The notes: generated by a model not told the origin, from the letters alone. Positions 39,966 to 49,783 are shown, numbered from the stretch's first letter. The stretch is DNA of 64,000 nt from Pseudovibrio zosterae (GCF_033843645.1 NZ_JAWXVZ010000002.1:62001-126000), one strand, 5' to 3'. Program-made: numbers and translations.

Positions 39966-40032
39966 TCCATGCCAAAACCATCCGGTGTTTACAGGTTTTG
40001 GGCCGCTAAAAAAGCTGCGGCGATGCATGGGT

Positions 40033-41340
40033 TTAGTTACCTGCTTCACTTGATTTGATCAAGACAGAAGATTTGCCACCATGCGATCCTAGTGGAAAAC
40101 GCCATGCCGCTTTGAGTGCAGCTTCAGTGGCAATCAGGCTCCACATGCCGCCCAGTAGCAAGAAAAAGTGGCGCCAGTGGTTTGTGTCAATGATGAGCCC
40201 AACAAGAACATGAACCAGGAATGCCGCATAGAAACATACGACGTATTTCTGGTAGGGGCGGGGCTGAAAAATGAGGGCAGTCGCTTTCCAAAGGGTGATG
40301 CCGATGAGCGTTACATAGGCAAACCCGCCAAGCCAGCCGTACGTCGTGAACCCCTTGAGGTAGACGTTGTGCTCTTCTTCGGGGAAGTAATCGGTAAAAG
40401 CGCCGATGCCAAGACCCAGGGGGCGTTCGGTGACCATTTCAAAGCCGAGAATATGGCGGGCAAAGCGGCCAACGCGGGCGCTGTCATAGGAGTGCACCAG
40501 TTTGGCGCGCTCGAAGAACATATTAGCGATCTCATCAATGCTGAGTGCAATGGCAAACAGCACAACGGCGGCAATAAACACAAGGCCCAAAAGGCCGAGC
40601 ATACGGGTACGCCGTCCCTTTCGGGGTTCATTGATGAAGACGAGGAGAAACACCATTCCACCTGACAACACCAGCATGCCCCAGGCCGCTCGAGAAAAAC
40701 TCAGGAAAATGCCCAGAACCAGTACCATGAGCAGTGCCAGACGGAAGAGCGAGGTCTTCAGCGGCTTTGTGAGAATGTCATAGGTGAGAAACAAAGCCGG
40801 CAGCAGCAGGAATGGGCCGTAAACGTTCGGATCTTTGAAGGCGGCTTTTGCCCGCCCATATCGCGTGAAGAGCTCATAGGCGTTTGGAAAAAGATCCAGA
40901 TACCCAACAATGCCTGCACATGCTGATAGGAGGCCTGCAAATATGTAGGCGCGCTCCAGCGTCTTCATGCGGTTCAGTTCTTTGGTCAGGAGAGCTGCAT
41001 AAAGAAATGCGGAGAGGACTAGAAAGGTGGAAATGGCAATGTAGCGGGTGGCAACGCCCAGATCTCCGGAAACGGTGATTGTGAGGATTCCGCCCGTGAT
41101 CCACATGCCCAACAGCAAGAGGAGCGGGGTGTGGCTGCGCCTCAGTTCCAGGCCGGCAAACGCGTAAAGACCAACCAATCCAAGCACCATCAGGTCGTAA
41201 GGTGCTGGCTCGACCATCACCATCCCACTGACGGAAATCAGCAGGAAAAGCGATAGCCGGACAATCGCCTCCAATGGGATCCGCAGAACCCAATGCCCGC
41301 TGCGACTGCCAGCGTCCATATGGTTGGCGGCATGGGTCAA
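40033..41340 (-). CDS. O-antigen ligase/polymerase family protein (Wzy-like)
   Basis: A 435-residue integral membrane protein with about ten to twelve hydrophobic segments and the Wzy/WaaL pattern: a loop near 165-190 with RYGRAKAAFKDPNVYGPFLL and a periplasmic region with RPLGLGIGAFTDYF near 290. This family polymerises lipid-linked repeat units or ligates them. The start is a TTG overlapping the upstream stop; an ATG seven codons later is the alternative. It belongs to the leftward polysaccharide operon with the initiating transferase. Confidence 0.82.
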   Translation of the reverse strand: MTHAANHMDAGSRSGHWVLRIPLEAIVRLSLFLLISVSGMVMVEPAPYDLMVLGLVGLYAFAGLELRRSHTPLLLLLGMWITGGILTITVSGDLGVATRYIAISTFLVLSAFLYAALLTKELNRMKTLERAYIFAGLLSACAGIVGYLDLFPNAYELFTRYGRAKAAFKDPNVYGPFLLLPALFLTYDILTKPLKTSLFRLALLMVLVLGIFLSFSRAAWGMLVLSGGMVFLLVFINEPRKGRRTRMLGLLGLVFIAAVVLFAIALSIDEIANMFFERAKLVHSYDSARVGRFARHILGFEMVTERPLGLGIGAFTDYFPEEEHNVYLKGFTTYGWLGGFAYVTLIGITLWKATALIFQPRPYQKYVVCFYAAFLVHVLVGLIIDTNHWRHFFLLLGGMWSLIATEAALKAAWRFPLGSHGGKSSVLIKSSEAGN

Positions 41341-42863
41341 TACGCGTTCTCTGTATTTAGCAAACTGATGGGTGTGCGGAAGAGGATGTAAAGGTCGAAA
41401 AGGACCGACCAGTTTTCGATGTAGTAGATATCGTGCTCGACACGCTTCTGGATCTTTTCTGCCGTGTCGGTTTCTCCACGCCAGCCATTGATCTGCGCCC
41501 AGCCGGTAACACCGGGCTTGACCTTGTGACGGGCAAAGTACCCATCCACGACTTGCTCGTAGAGCTTGTTATCAGCCTGGGCGGACAGGGCATGAGGGCG
41601 CGGCCCAACAAGGGACAAGGAGCCGCTCAGGACGTTGAACAGCTGAGGGAGTTCGTCAATGGACGTCTTGCGAATGAAGCGGCCGATCTTGGTCACACGG
41701 CTGTCGTTCTTGGTGACAAGTTTGCTGGCATTGGTGTCCGTCTGGTCCGTATACATGGACCGAAACTTGAATACCTCGATCAGCTCATTGTTAAAGCCGT
41801 AGCGCTTTTGCCGAAAGAGGATCGGCCCAGGGCTGTCCAGTCGTATGGCTATCGCTGTCACGATCATTATGGGGGAAAGGCAAAGCAATGCGATTACCGC
41901 GAAGGTCAGGTCAAAAATGCGTTTGAGGATGGTGTCCCAGTCGGTGATCGGCTTTTGGGCCACGTCAACGAAAGGCACGGTGCCCACAAAAGAAGACGCG
42001 CGATTGCGGAACTGCAGCTTGTCGGCGTGGGCAGATAGGCGAATGTCGACGGGAAGCACCCAGAGTTTGCGCATGAGCTCAAGGATGCGCTGTTCCGCCC
42101 GCATTGGGATTGTCACCAGTAGCATGTCGATATGTGCGATGCGGGCAAACTCAACCAGGTCGGAAACGGTGCCAAGCTTCGGGTAGCCGGCCACCGAGGG
42201 CGGGGAACGATCGTTGTTGCGATCATCGAAGATGCCGCAGATGTCGATGTCGTTGTGGGCGTGGCGCTCAAGTTCGGCGATCAGTTCTGCTGCGGCATTG
42301 CCGCCGCCGATGAGCACGGCACGCCGGTTGAGGCGGCCTTCGCGCATCCATCTGCCAACCAGCAAGCGAAGCACAACCCGGCCCGCAATTAGGCCCGCCA
42401 AACCAATCACAAACCATTTGGAAAGAAGATCTACAGGGATCTTGTCAGCTGGGACGACCAAAAGGGCCAAGGCGAACAAACCTGCAAACACCAGCGCCCA
42501 CGACACCGCGGCACGCATGACTTGTTCAAGACCGCGGCGCATGATGGTCGGCTGGTAGAGATCTGCGATCTGGAACAAGACAAGCGCCATCAACGGTGCA
42601 GCAGCGAGGGCGAACAGTGTGTTGGTATCAGGAACAAGGGCACCCTGTGAGATGACAAAGGCGGCAAAGCCACTGCCAACAACGACCAGAGCATCATAGA
42701 GGCGCGTTGAGCCATCGAGCACCTTTCGTGAGATCGTGTCGTGTTGAAGGCTGGCCGCGACCTCAAGCGCCTCAGCAGAAAGGTGAGGGTGTTGTGGCAG
42801 AGATCGAAATTCCTCTGGCAGCAAGGTGCGGGCGCTCTGGGGAAAGTCGGTATGTGTAGTCAT
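41337..42863 (-). CDS. Undecaprenyl-phosphate sugar-phosphotransferase (WcaJ/HfsE-like)
   Basis: A 508-residue protein that starts the repeat unit by moving a sugar phosphate onto undecaprenyl phosphate. It has four N-terminal membrane helices, a CoA-binding-like domain (NRRAVLIGGGNAAAELIAEL), a fifth helix and the catalytic C-terminus: KRIFDLTFAVIALLCLSPIM, FRSMYTDQ, and TSIDELPQLFNVLSGSLSLV with GPRP. These are the signatures of polyprenyl glycosylphosphotransferases. The operon places it between GT4 and polymerase. Confidence 0.9.
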   Translation of the reverse strand: MTTHTDFPQSARTLLPEEFRSLPQHPHLSAEALEVAASLQHDTISRKVLDGSTRLYDALVVVGSGFAAFVISQGALVPDTNTLFALAAAPLMALVLFQIADLYQPTIMRRGLEQVMRAAVSWALVFAGLFALALLVVPADKIPVDLLSKWFVIGLAGLIAGRVVLRLLVGRWMREGRLNRRAVLIGGGNAAAELIAELERHAHNDIDICGIFDDRNNDRSPPSVAGYPKLGTVSDLVEFARIAHIDMLLVTIPMRAEQRILELMRKLWVLPVDIRLSAHADKLQFRNRASSFVGTVPFVDVAQKPITDWDTILKRIFDLTFAVIALLCLSPIMIVTAIAIRLDSPGPILFRQKRYGFNNELIEVFKFRSMYTDQTDTNASKLVTKNDSRVTKIGRFIRKTSIDELPQLFNVLSGSLSLVGPRPHALSAQADNKLYEQVVDGYFARHKVKPGVTGWAQINGWRGETDTAEKIQKRVEHDIYYIENWSVLFDLYILFRTPISLLNTENAY

Positions 42864-42886
42864 TTTGCATCGACCTTTGGGTGAGC

Positions 42887-44080
42887 TCAGGCGTGGCGAC
42901 CGCTCGCAGCGCGGGAGCGGCGGGCCTGCGTGTGCGCTTCTTGGGAATGAAGCGGCGGATGGTAGAGAGTGGTTATCTCTTCAGCCATGCGGCTGGCATT
43001 GAAGCGTGTGTGAACCGAATGCTTCAAGTCATTGAGTTCTTTTAGATATGCTGGATCGCGGCGGGCGGCGTGTTCCATTGCTGTTGCAAGTTGCTCAACG
43101 CTTCCCGGCGGGACGAGAAGGTGCTCGTGACCGGCGTAGACTTCTGGAATGCCGCCCACATTGGTGGCGATGAGCGGTTTCCCCGCTGCAATCATTTCGA
43201 GAACTGCATAGGGAAATGCTTCTGCTCGGGATGGCATGACGCCCGTCTTGCCAAGACGGAACGCCTGAGCGGCCGGGAGACGCCCGTGGAAGTGAACATG
43301 CTCGTCAAGTTCGAGATCCGCAACCTGTGCCTTGTAGGCATCCATGTCAGGGCCATCGCCAACGATAGCAAGAGTGTGGTTCTTACCGGTTCGATGATTA
43401 AGCAACTTCAGCGCGCTAATCAGAACGTCTGTCCCCTTCAAGTCGCGAAGTTCGCCGAAGTATAGAAAATCTTCTGCCTCAGAAAGGCACAGGGTCGGCT
43501 CAAACTCGCGTTCATGCAGGCCGTTATGGACAATTTTAAAGAATGAGGATGGATCACCCACCTTGGAGCGGTAGGTATTCTCTTCAGAGCGAGAGACAAA
43601 GCAAATGGCATCTGTGAAGGCCCGCAGCGCTTTCTCCAGACCCAGGTAAATCCGACCCTTGAGCGCAGTGCTGTCAAAGTGCAAGCTGCCGCCGTGGGGG
43701 CTGTAGATACGCTTGAGTTTGCCCTTGCGCCCTGCGGACAGTGTCCCGGCAAGGCGGGCGTAAACGCCGCCCTTGGCGCCGTGACCATGAACCACATCAG
43801 CCTTGATCAAAGACAGCGTTCTCATTGTTTTTAAAAGTGTAACAGCGTCGTTGGGGGAGACGGATCGCGGCATCGGGAAGCGGTACACACCGAGTTGGAA
43901 CTGATAGGCATGCTGGGCGAGTGCCTGCTTGGCACTTTCTCCGCCTGTTTCGCTGTCACAGATCAGCCCGACAGCATGCCCCATTCGGGCTTGCTCACTG
44001 GCGAGGTCCAGAACGTGACGAAATGCACCTCCAACGGGCGCGCGCAAGCAGTGCAGAATCCTGAGCTGTGATGCGCTCAT
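42887..44080 (-). CDS. GT4-family glycosyltransferase
   Basis: A 397-residue protein from the ATG at 44080 (GGAGGTGGGA upstream). The N-terminal domain begins LRILHCLRAPVGGAFRHVLDL. The C-terminal half has the GT4 nucleotide-sugar motif: VGDGPDMDAYK, FHGRLPAA and EAFPYAVLEMIAAGKPLIAT with the EX7E-type Glu pair. It adds a sugar to the lipid-linked acceptor at the inner membrane. It is the only conventional glycosyltransferase in the locus. Confidence 0.88.
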   Translation of the reverse strand: MSASQLRILHCLRAPVGGAFRHVLDLASEQARMGHAVGLICDSETGGESAKQALAQHAYQFQLGVYRFPMPRSVSPNDAVTLLKTMRTLSLIKADVVHGHGAKGGVYARLAGTLSAGRKGKLKRIYSPHGGSLHFDSTALKGRIYLGLEKALRAFTDAICFVSRSEENTYRSKVGDPSSFFKIVHNGLHEREFEPTLCLSEAEDFLYFGELRDLKGTDVLISALKLLNHRTGKNHTLAIVGDGPDMDAYKAQVADLELDEHVHFHGRLPAAQAFRLGKTGVMPSRAEAFPYAVLEMIAAGKPLIATNVGGIPEVYAGHEHLLVPPGSVEQLATAMEHAARRDPAYLKELNDLKHSVHTRFNASRMAEEITTLYHPPLHSQEAHTQARRSRAASGRHA

Positions 44081-44130
44081 TCCCACCTCCACAATCGACC
44101 AGACCTGCAGCAGTGGCCTAGCCATTTCTC

Positions 44131-44150
44131 ATTAGATAAAATTATCTAAT
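44131..44150. promoter_or_regulatory. Nine-base inverted repeat upstream of the GT4 operon
   Basis: ATTAGATAA-AA-TTATCTAAT is perfect over nine bases per arm, 50 bases before the GT4 start and 89 bases past the Wza-like stop. It is a likely operator for the leftward polymerase-transferase operon. Confidence 0.6.
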
Positions 44151-44238
44151 CCAGATAAGTGGGATTCGCGTTAAAAGAGAGGGATAACAAACGGTAAACG
44201 TGTGTCTGATGCACTTCAATGGTGTTGTGGACGCTGCG

Positions 44239-44796
44239 TCAGAACAGGCGCTCGCGGATGTAGAGCGTGTCGCCGGGCTTCAGCGGATCCGTGATTGGTA
44301 CGCGCCCCTGAAGGATTTCACCGTTCATTTGCCGGGTGATGTCGACATCAAGTTGGTTTGCGCGGGCCGTAAAGCCGCCTGCGGTTGCAATGGCGTTTTG
44401 CGCTGTCATACCAGCAATGTAAGCGTACTGACCGGCATTCCGAACTTCGCCCATGATGAAAATCGGTCGATACTCTGCCACTTCCACAGAGACGTCGGGC
44501 TCGCGAATGAAGCCGTTTCGAAGCTTCGCTTCAATGGTGTTTGCCAACTGGGCTGGCGTTTGACCCTTGGCCTTTAGTGTGCCGATCAGCGGAACGGACA
44601 TGTTGCCGGTCTGATCAATGCTATAGGTGTTGGAAAGTTCCGGTTGTCCGAAAACGGTGACGCGTACGCGATCACTTGTCTCAAAGGTGTAGGGCTGAAG
44701 AAGACTCTCATGAAATGCTTCGGGAGGCTGCCGGTAACCACTGCACCCACCCAGCACAACCGCGCATAGCGCAAGCGCAAGCAATTTGTTCTTCAT
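44239..44796 (-). CDS. Wza-like polysaccharide export lipoprotein
   Basis: A 185-residue protein with a signal peptide ending LGGC (lipidated Cys18). The Poly_export domain begins near 40 (SDRVRVTVFGQPEL), followed by a SLBB-like part (RPIFIMGEVRNAGQYAYIAGM). It would form the outer-membrane export channel. The short length, like HfsD and related proteins, means fewer domains than E. coli Wza. It is divergent from the Wzc-like gene. Confidence 0.88.
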   Translation of the reverse strand: MKNKLLALALCAVVLGGCSGYRQPPEAFHESLLQPYTFETSDRVRVTVFGQPELSNTYSIDQTGNMSVPLIGTLKAKGQTPAQLANTIEAKLRNGFIREPDVSVEVAEYRPIFIMGEVRNAGQYAYIAGMTAQNAIATAGGFTARANQLDVDITRQMNGEILQGRVPITDPLKPGDTLYIRERLF

Positions 44797-45009
44797 TGAA
44801 GCGTCCCCACGGAAATTACTGCAGATTTTGGCGTTTCAGGGTAAATATTCTCTAAATGAAGCTGTTCGTTGCCCCCGACTTATCAGGGAAATTCTTGCCG
44901 AAGTCTAAACCTGAGATAAATATTTGGCGCTTTTGTTTAACTGATTGGTTACCCTGTTTATGCATTGTTTTACACGTGAGTTTTTTGCGTATGTAACGAG
45001 GGTTCCACA

Positions 45010-47256
45010 GTGCCGCAGGAAGATGTTTTTCTGGATATGAGTATCCTGCTGAAGAAAGTTTTCAGGGCCATGCTCTGGCTTCTTCCTCTCTCTGTGCTGG
45101 TGGGCCTTTGCGTTCTCGTGGCATCGCAGTTTCTTCCCGTTAAATACACCAGTGAGTCTCGTGTTCTGATAGATACGGCCAATCTGGTCTATCCCAGCAG
45201 CAATGGCGCGGGGGAGAGCGAACGGGCACTTCTTGATGAGCAGGGCATTGTCAGTCAGGTCCAACTCATGAACTCTCGCGATCTCGCGCGCCGGGTTGTC
45301 AAGGAACTCGATCTTACGAGGGATTCAGGTTTTGTTTCAGAAAAAGAACCAGGCTTGAGCGAACGCCTCCTTTCAGCTCTGGGCGTGTCTGCTGGCAACG
45401 AAGAAATCAGCCTTGAAGAACGCGCTCTTGAAAAGCTGATGAAGGGACTTGAAGTCTACCGCGTTGATGGTTCGCGTGTGATTTCTGTTGCGTTTACAGG
45501 AAAGGACCCGGAGCTGGCAGCGCGGATCGCAAATGAAGTCGTCAGCCAGTATCGGTCCTTGCAAAATGCTGCCAAGCAGGAAGCCAACGCAGATGCAGCA
45601 CAGGCACTGGCACCACAGGTGGAACGCCTGCGCCGGGACGTTGAACAGGCTCAGCGCCGGGTAGAAGAGTTTCGGGCAAGCGCTGACCTGCTGATGGGTT
45701 CTGAAAACCGGACGCTCACACAACAGCGCATGACCGAGCTGAGCTCGCAGGTGTCTGATGCGCTGGCTCGTCAGTCTGAAGCTGAAGCGCGTGCAGATCT
45801 TATTCGCGGTCTTTTGCAGAACGGCGGAGATCTGGAAACGGCCTCTGAGGTTCTGAGTTCTCAGCTCATCCAGCGTTTGCGTGAGCGACAGATCGAACTG
45901 CAAACCCGCATTGCAGAGCTTTCGACCACGCTTTTGCCAAACCATCCGCAGGTGCGCTCGCTGCGTTCTCAGTTGGCCGGTTATGACAATCAAATCCGTG
46001 CGGAAGCCGAGAAGATCATGCAAGGGCTTGAGAACGAAGCCAAGGTTGCCCAGCAGCGGGTCGCTGATCTGAATGAGAACCTTGATGAGCTGAAAACGCA
46101 GGCGGCCCGTTCCGGGGCTGATCAAGTGCGCTTGCAAGAGCTGGAGCGTGAGGCTCAGGCAAAAGCGGAGCAACTCGGTTCAGTTCTGACGCGCCTGCGT
46201 GAAGCGGAGGTTCTGCAAGGTGCTGGCATCCTGAATGCCGACGCGCGTGTCATTTCCCGTGCTACTCCGCCCATTCAGCGCTCGGGTGTAAAGCCTACGG
46301 CGTTGGCCGCGATCTTCGCTTTTGCAACTCTGTTCTTGGGGTCGGTTTTTGTTATTGTGCGGGCGCTGGTCAACGGTGATGTGCTGCGCCGTGAGCTTTA
46401 TACAGTTCCGGCCGTTTCGTCGGCTACGCCTGTTGTTGCCAAAGGTCTTGAGAAAACCCGCCCGACTGAAACAGTGGTTGAAGCTGTGGTCCGGTCCTAC
46501 GCGAATGAAGAACCGGCTGTTGAAGCCGAGCCTATCGAAGCCGTGGAGGCCACCACCGAAGAGGGTGAACTGGCAGCTCCAAAGGAAGAGCAGGTCGTTA
46601 CCGCTCAGCAGGAGCGGAGCGCAGGGCAGGCGATGAGAAATGCCGTTGCAAGTGCAGGCGGTGCTGTTCAGCGTATCGTCGTGTTGAGTGTGGATAGTTC
46701 AAAGCTGTCCAATCAAGTGGCATTTGAGTGTACGCGGCGGATTGCGAAGTCTGGCATCATGCCGTTGTTCCTTGAGGTGCGTTCCGAGGTTGAAGAACAC
46801 GAGGCGCTGGCGGTCGACGTTGAAGTGGAAGTGGCTCTGCCGACAACTCGCGATATTGACGGGCCTGGCTTTGCTGAGTTGCTGCAGGGCTCTGCGGCTT
46901 TCACCAAGGTGATCCATCGTGACCCTGTTTCCCGCGCGCATGTCATTCCCGCGGGTGAAGCACCGATTGGCGATGATGTCGTCATGGGTGGGCGCTACGA
47001 CCTGATCATGGAAGCTCTGGACCTGACCTATGATGTCATCGTTGCGGATATTGGTTTGATTGAGCCAAGCTTGATCAGCGCTCAAATGCTCTCTGAAGCT
47101 GACCGGGTGATTGTGGCTACCGATGGGTCTCCGGCTGGACCAGAGTTGGAGCGTGCGCTTTCAGTTTTGGAAAAGCACACGGATGCGCCTGTCGAAGTAG
47201 AGTGCATCAAGAATGTTTCTGAGACCGGGCGCTTGTCTTCGGATATGGCGGCATAG
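45010..47256 (+). CDS. Wzc/GumC-like chain transport protein with degenerate kinase domain
   Basis: A 748-residue protein from a GTG behind GAGG. The Wzz-type N-terminus has a membrane helix at about 18-40 and LPVKYTSESRVLIDTANLVY. A long coiled coil follows (about 190-420), then the second helix (about 430-455). The C-terminal part (about 555-745) matches the BY-kinase fold, but the Walker A is missing: after IVVLSVDSS comes KLSNQVAFECTRR rather than GxGKS. So export control without kinase activity is likely. It pairs with the Wza-like gene. Confidence 0.85.
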   Translation: MPQEDVFLDMSILLKKVFRAMLWLLPLSVLVGLCVLVASQFLPVKYTSESRVLIDTANLVYPSSNGAGESERALLDEQGIVSQVQLMNSRDLARRVVKELDLTRDSGFVSEKEPGLSERLLSALGVSAGNEEISLEERALEKLMKGLEVYRVDGSRVISVAFTGKDPELAARIANEVVSQYRSLQNAAKQEANADAAQALAPQVERLRRDVEQAQRRVEEFRASADLLMGSENRTLTQQRMTELSSQVSDALARQSEAEARADLIRGLLQNGGDLETASEVLSSQLIQRLRERQIELQTRIAELSTTLLPNHPQVRSLRSQLAGYDNQIRAEAEKIMQGLENEAKVAQQRVADLNENLDELKTQAARSGADQVRLQELEREAQAKAEQLGSVLTRLREAEVLQGAGILNADARVISRATPPIQRSGVKPTALAAIFAFATLFLGSVFVIVRALVNGDVLRRELYTVPAVSSATPVVAKGLEKTRPTETVVEAVVRSYANEEPAVEAEPIEAVEATTEEGELAAPKEEQVVTAQQERSAGQAMRNAVASAGGAVQRIVVLSVDSSKLSNQVAFECTRRIAKSGIMPLFLEVRSEVEEHEALAVDVEVEVALPTTRDIDGPGFAELLQGSAAFTKVIHRDPVSRAHVIPAGEAPIGDDVVMGGRYDLIMEALDLTYDVIVADIGLIEPSLISAQMLSEADRVIVATDGSPAGPELERALSVLEKHTDAPVEVECIKNVSETGRLSSDMAA

Positions 47257-47280
47257 AGCCGGAAGAGGGGCGGAGAGGGG

Positions 47281-48501
47281 TTAAAGCCCCATCCGCCTGA
47301 AAAAACCACGCATCTTCTTGTAGGTTCGCCAAAAGCCCGGAGACTTTCTAAGGTGGCGCTTCACTGCCAGTTTGAGATCCCAATAAGATGCGATCAGTGC
47401 GCCGCCGGGCGTTAGGGGCGTGATCCAGTCACACAAGTAGACTGGTTCAGCCCAAGCTTTCTTGAAGCGCTCTTCTCCAAGCCCCATGTCAAACACCTGA
47501 AGACCGCGATTGCACATGTCTTCGATAACAGCATGCATGAGGTGATCGCCTGGGCTAAGTGTCAAATGCGCATCCATCCGGATCGATGTGCAATAGCAGT
47601 AGTATCGGCCACCAAGGATCAGCCCAAGAACGGTGGCTATGATTTCACCATCGAGCCTGAGTGTATGGACAACAGGTTCATAAGCGCGCCTGCGGTTGTC
47701 GCGGCATTCCAGCGCAAAGACTTCATGGAGATATCGTTCGTGGCATGAACTGCGAAACGCGGTGGGAACGCCCGTTTTTTTCTGACGCACCCAGCGCTGA
47801 TCGATTGTTGCTTGCACGGCTTCCCGGTGGCCTTGGGCAGTTTGCTCTGCTCCAATGGTGAGAGTACCTGAGGCTTCCAGTTTGCGACGTTTGGCGGTCA
47901 GTTTCTTTCGGGCCGCCTTGCTTCGTCTGGCGGCATAGAAACGCTGGAAGTCGGGTTCAAGCTTAAAGGGAAAGATCGGGTTGGTGCTGCGGGCCATGTG
48001 TTGGCGCCATAGCGGGAATGGTCTGCCATCAAGTTCTTCAGGCATGTTACGCAGGCAGATGATATCGACGCCTGCTGCGCGCAATGCGGCCTCAATGCGA
48101 GGGAGAAGATCTATTGATCGGTCAGTGCCTATGAGAGCTGACGACCATGTGCCCGTGTTCTGATTGTTGTAGCATTCACCCATCCAGCAGGCGACTGTCT
48201 GCCCCCAAGTGTGATGAAGCGCAATCGGGAGCAGAAAAGCGGGTTGACCGTCAAGTCGGCCGATAAGGAAGAGCCCACGGACTGCATCTTCTGACGGGGC
48301 AATCTTCTCAAGCCAAGGTATGACCCAAGCGCTGGAGCTGTAGGCGCTTTGTGCGGCCTTGTTTTCCAGTTGATGCCAATAGGCTGTCGCTTCTTGTAGG
48401 GACCATAGCAGTTCGATCTCCAAACCAGAGATTGGAGATGCATCTGGCGCTTGGTCGGCCTCATCTGAGGCTTGGTCAAGAAGTATGCTCACCTGGGCCA
48501 T
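47281..48501 (-). CDS. FemAB/GNAT-type acyltransferase (CelD/HfsK-like)
   Basis: A 406-residue protein of the BioF2/CelD family. The N-terminal half has LEIELLWSLQEATAYWHQLE; the C-terminal GNAT part has TLRLDGEIIATVLGLILGG and LTLSPGDHLMHAVIEDMC, with DMGLGEERFKKAW near the end. Such proteins add acyl groups to polysaccharides in holdfast (HfsK) and cellulose loci. It is the last gene before the deacetylase, from which it is divergent. Confidence 0.8.
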   Translation of the reverse strand: MAQVSILLDQASDEADQAPDASPISGLEIELLWSLQEATAYWHQLENKAAQSAYSSSAWVIPWLEKIAPSEDAVRGLFLIGRLDGQPAFLLPIALHHTWGQTVACWMGECYNNQNTGTWSSALIGTDRSIDLLPRIEAALRAAGVDIICLRNMPEELDGRPFPLWRQHMARSTNPIFPFKLEPDFQRFYAARRSKAARKKLTAKRRKLEASGTLTIGAEQTAQGHREAVQATIDQRWVRQKKTGVPTAFRSSCHERYLHEVFALECRDNRRRAYEPVVHTLRLDGEIIATVLGLILGGRYYCYCTSIRMDAHLTLSPGDHLMHAVIEDMCNRGLQVFDMGLGEERFKKAWAEPVYLCDWITPLTPGGALIASYWDLKLAVKRHLRKSPGFWRTYKKMRGFFRRMGL

Positions 48502-48609
48502 CAGTTTAAAACACTAGGAAAATTTTAAATCTATTCGGCGAACACTCTTAAACGAACAATTGTAAATAATTACTAATGAAATACTCAGCATCAGGGTTGG
48601 TACCAAAGA

Positions 48610-49677
48610 ATGAATCGGCGCGACAAACTGATTGCCCTTGCTGGGCGTTTGCTCTCCATGTCTGGCCTTGGCAAGGTGCTGGCACGACCTACCAAGGGAA
48701 TGGGGGTGATCTTTACCTTGCACCGGGTCCTGCCGGAATCAGATCGTCCGTTTCAACCCAATGGCATGTTGGAGGTCACACCAGAGTTCCTGGAGGCAAT
48801 GATCCTTCAAGTTCGAGAAGAGGGGCTTGAGTTTGTCTCTCTCACTGAGGCCATGGAGCGGTTGCAGTTGGGCGCGCGGTACACCGGGCCTCGGTTTGTT
48901 GCGCTGACTTTCGATGATGGCTACAGGGACAATCTTGAGATCGCTTATCCTGTTCTCAAGCACCACGGCGTTCCCTTCACCGTTTTCATCACAAGCGGTT
49001 TTTGCGACCGGTCCTCTGAGATCTGGTGGGTGGCGTTGGAACGTCTCATTGCGGATCGGGACGTATTTGAGCTGCATGACGATGTTGTTTTAAGCTCATA
49101 TCCCTGTTGCACGGTCGAGGAGAAGCAAGCGGCCTTTACTGAAGCGCGACACTTCCTGATGAATGAGGTCGATGAAAATGCGCAGCGACGTATCTTGAGA
49201 GCGACCGCCGGCTACTATGATTTTGATCTGAAAGCTCTGTGCGAGGAACTGGTTCTTTCATGGGAGGAACTGAGAGAGTGGGGCAATGACCCACTTGTTT
49301 CCTTCGGCGCTCATACAGCAACACATGCGGCCCTTGAGCGTCTGGACGAGACGCAGCTGAAACAGGAAGTCCTTGGCGGTGTTGACCGGATGGTTGCAGA
49401 GCTTGGCATGGCGCCCAAACATTTTGCCTATCCCTATGGTTTTGCGGGGGCGGCTGACCAAAAGGCTTTCAGTGTGTTGCGGTCCCTTGGCTATGATTGC
49501 TGCGTAACGACGAGGCCGGGCATGATCAAGGCATCCCATTATTCGGGTCGGGAGCAGCTGCCGCGTGTCTCTTTGAACGGCTACCATCAAAGCCGCGAGA
49601 TGGTTTCGCTTTTCCTCACGGGACTGCCGTTTGCGTTGTACAATCTCGTTTCAAAGCTTCGCGGCAAGATCGCCTGA
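48610..49677 (+). CDS. NodB-type polysaccharide deacetylase (HfsH-like)
   Basis: A 355-residue protein of carbohydrate esterase family 4. The first motif is ALTFDDGYRDN (catalytic Asp pair, near 97-107). The second, the HxxxH metal site, is FGAHTATHAAL near 240. Near the end are FAYPYGFAGA and the usual TTRPG. It would remove acetyl groups from N-acetylated sugars in the polymer, as HfsH does in holdfast. No clear signal peptide is seen, so the site of action is unclear. Confidence 0.85.
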   Translation: MNRRDKLIALAGRLLSMSGLGKVLARPTKGMGVIFTLHRVLPESDRPFQPNGMLEVTPEFLEAMILQVREEGLEFVSLTEAMERLQLGARYTGPRFVALTFDDGYRDNLEIAYPVLKHHGVPFTVFITSGFCDRSSEIWWVALERLIADRDVFELHDDVVLSSYPCCTVEEKQAAFTEARHFLMNEVDENAQRRILRATAGYYDFDLKALCEELVLSWEELREWGNDPLVSFGAHTATHAALERLDETQLKQEVLGGVDRMVAELGMAPKHFAYPYGFAGAADQKAFSVLRSLGYDCCVTTRPGMIKASHYSGREQLPRVSLNGYHQSREMVSLFLTGLPFALYNLVSKLRGKIA

Positions 49678-49783
49678 TGTGACCTATAGGTCAGACCATT
49701 GACCCAGTTTTGCAGTTCCACCAAGACACCTAAGTCTGCCCACTATATGCTTTTGCTTATTTGGGAGTTTAGGGAGAAGGCAA

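Noticed and set aside
45373..46173. A 266-codon leftward frame within the Wzc-like gene
   Set aside because: It is the complement of the coiled-coil coding region of a clear polysaccharide transport gene.
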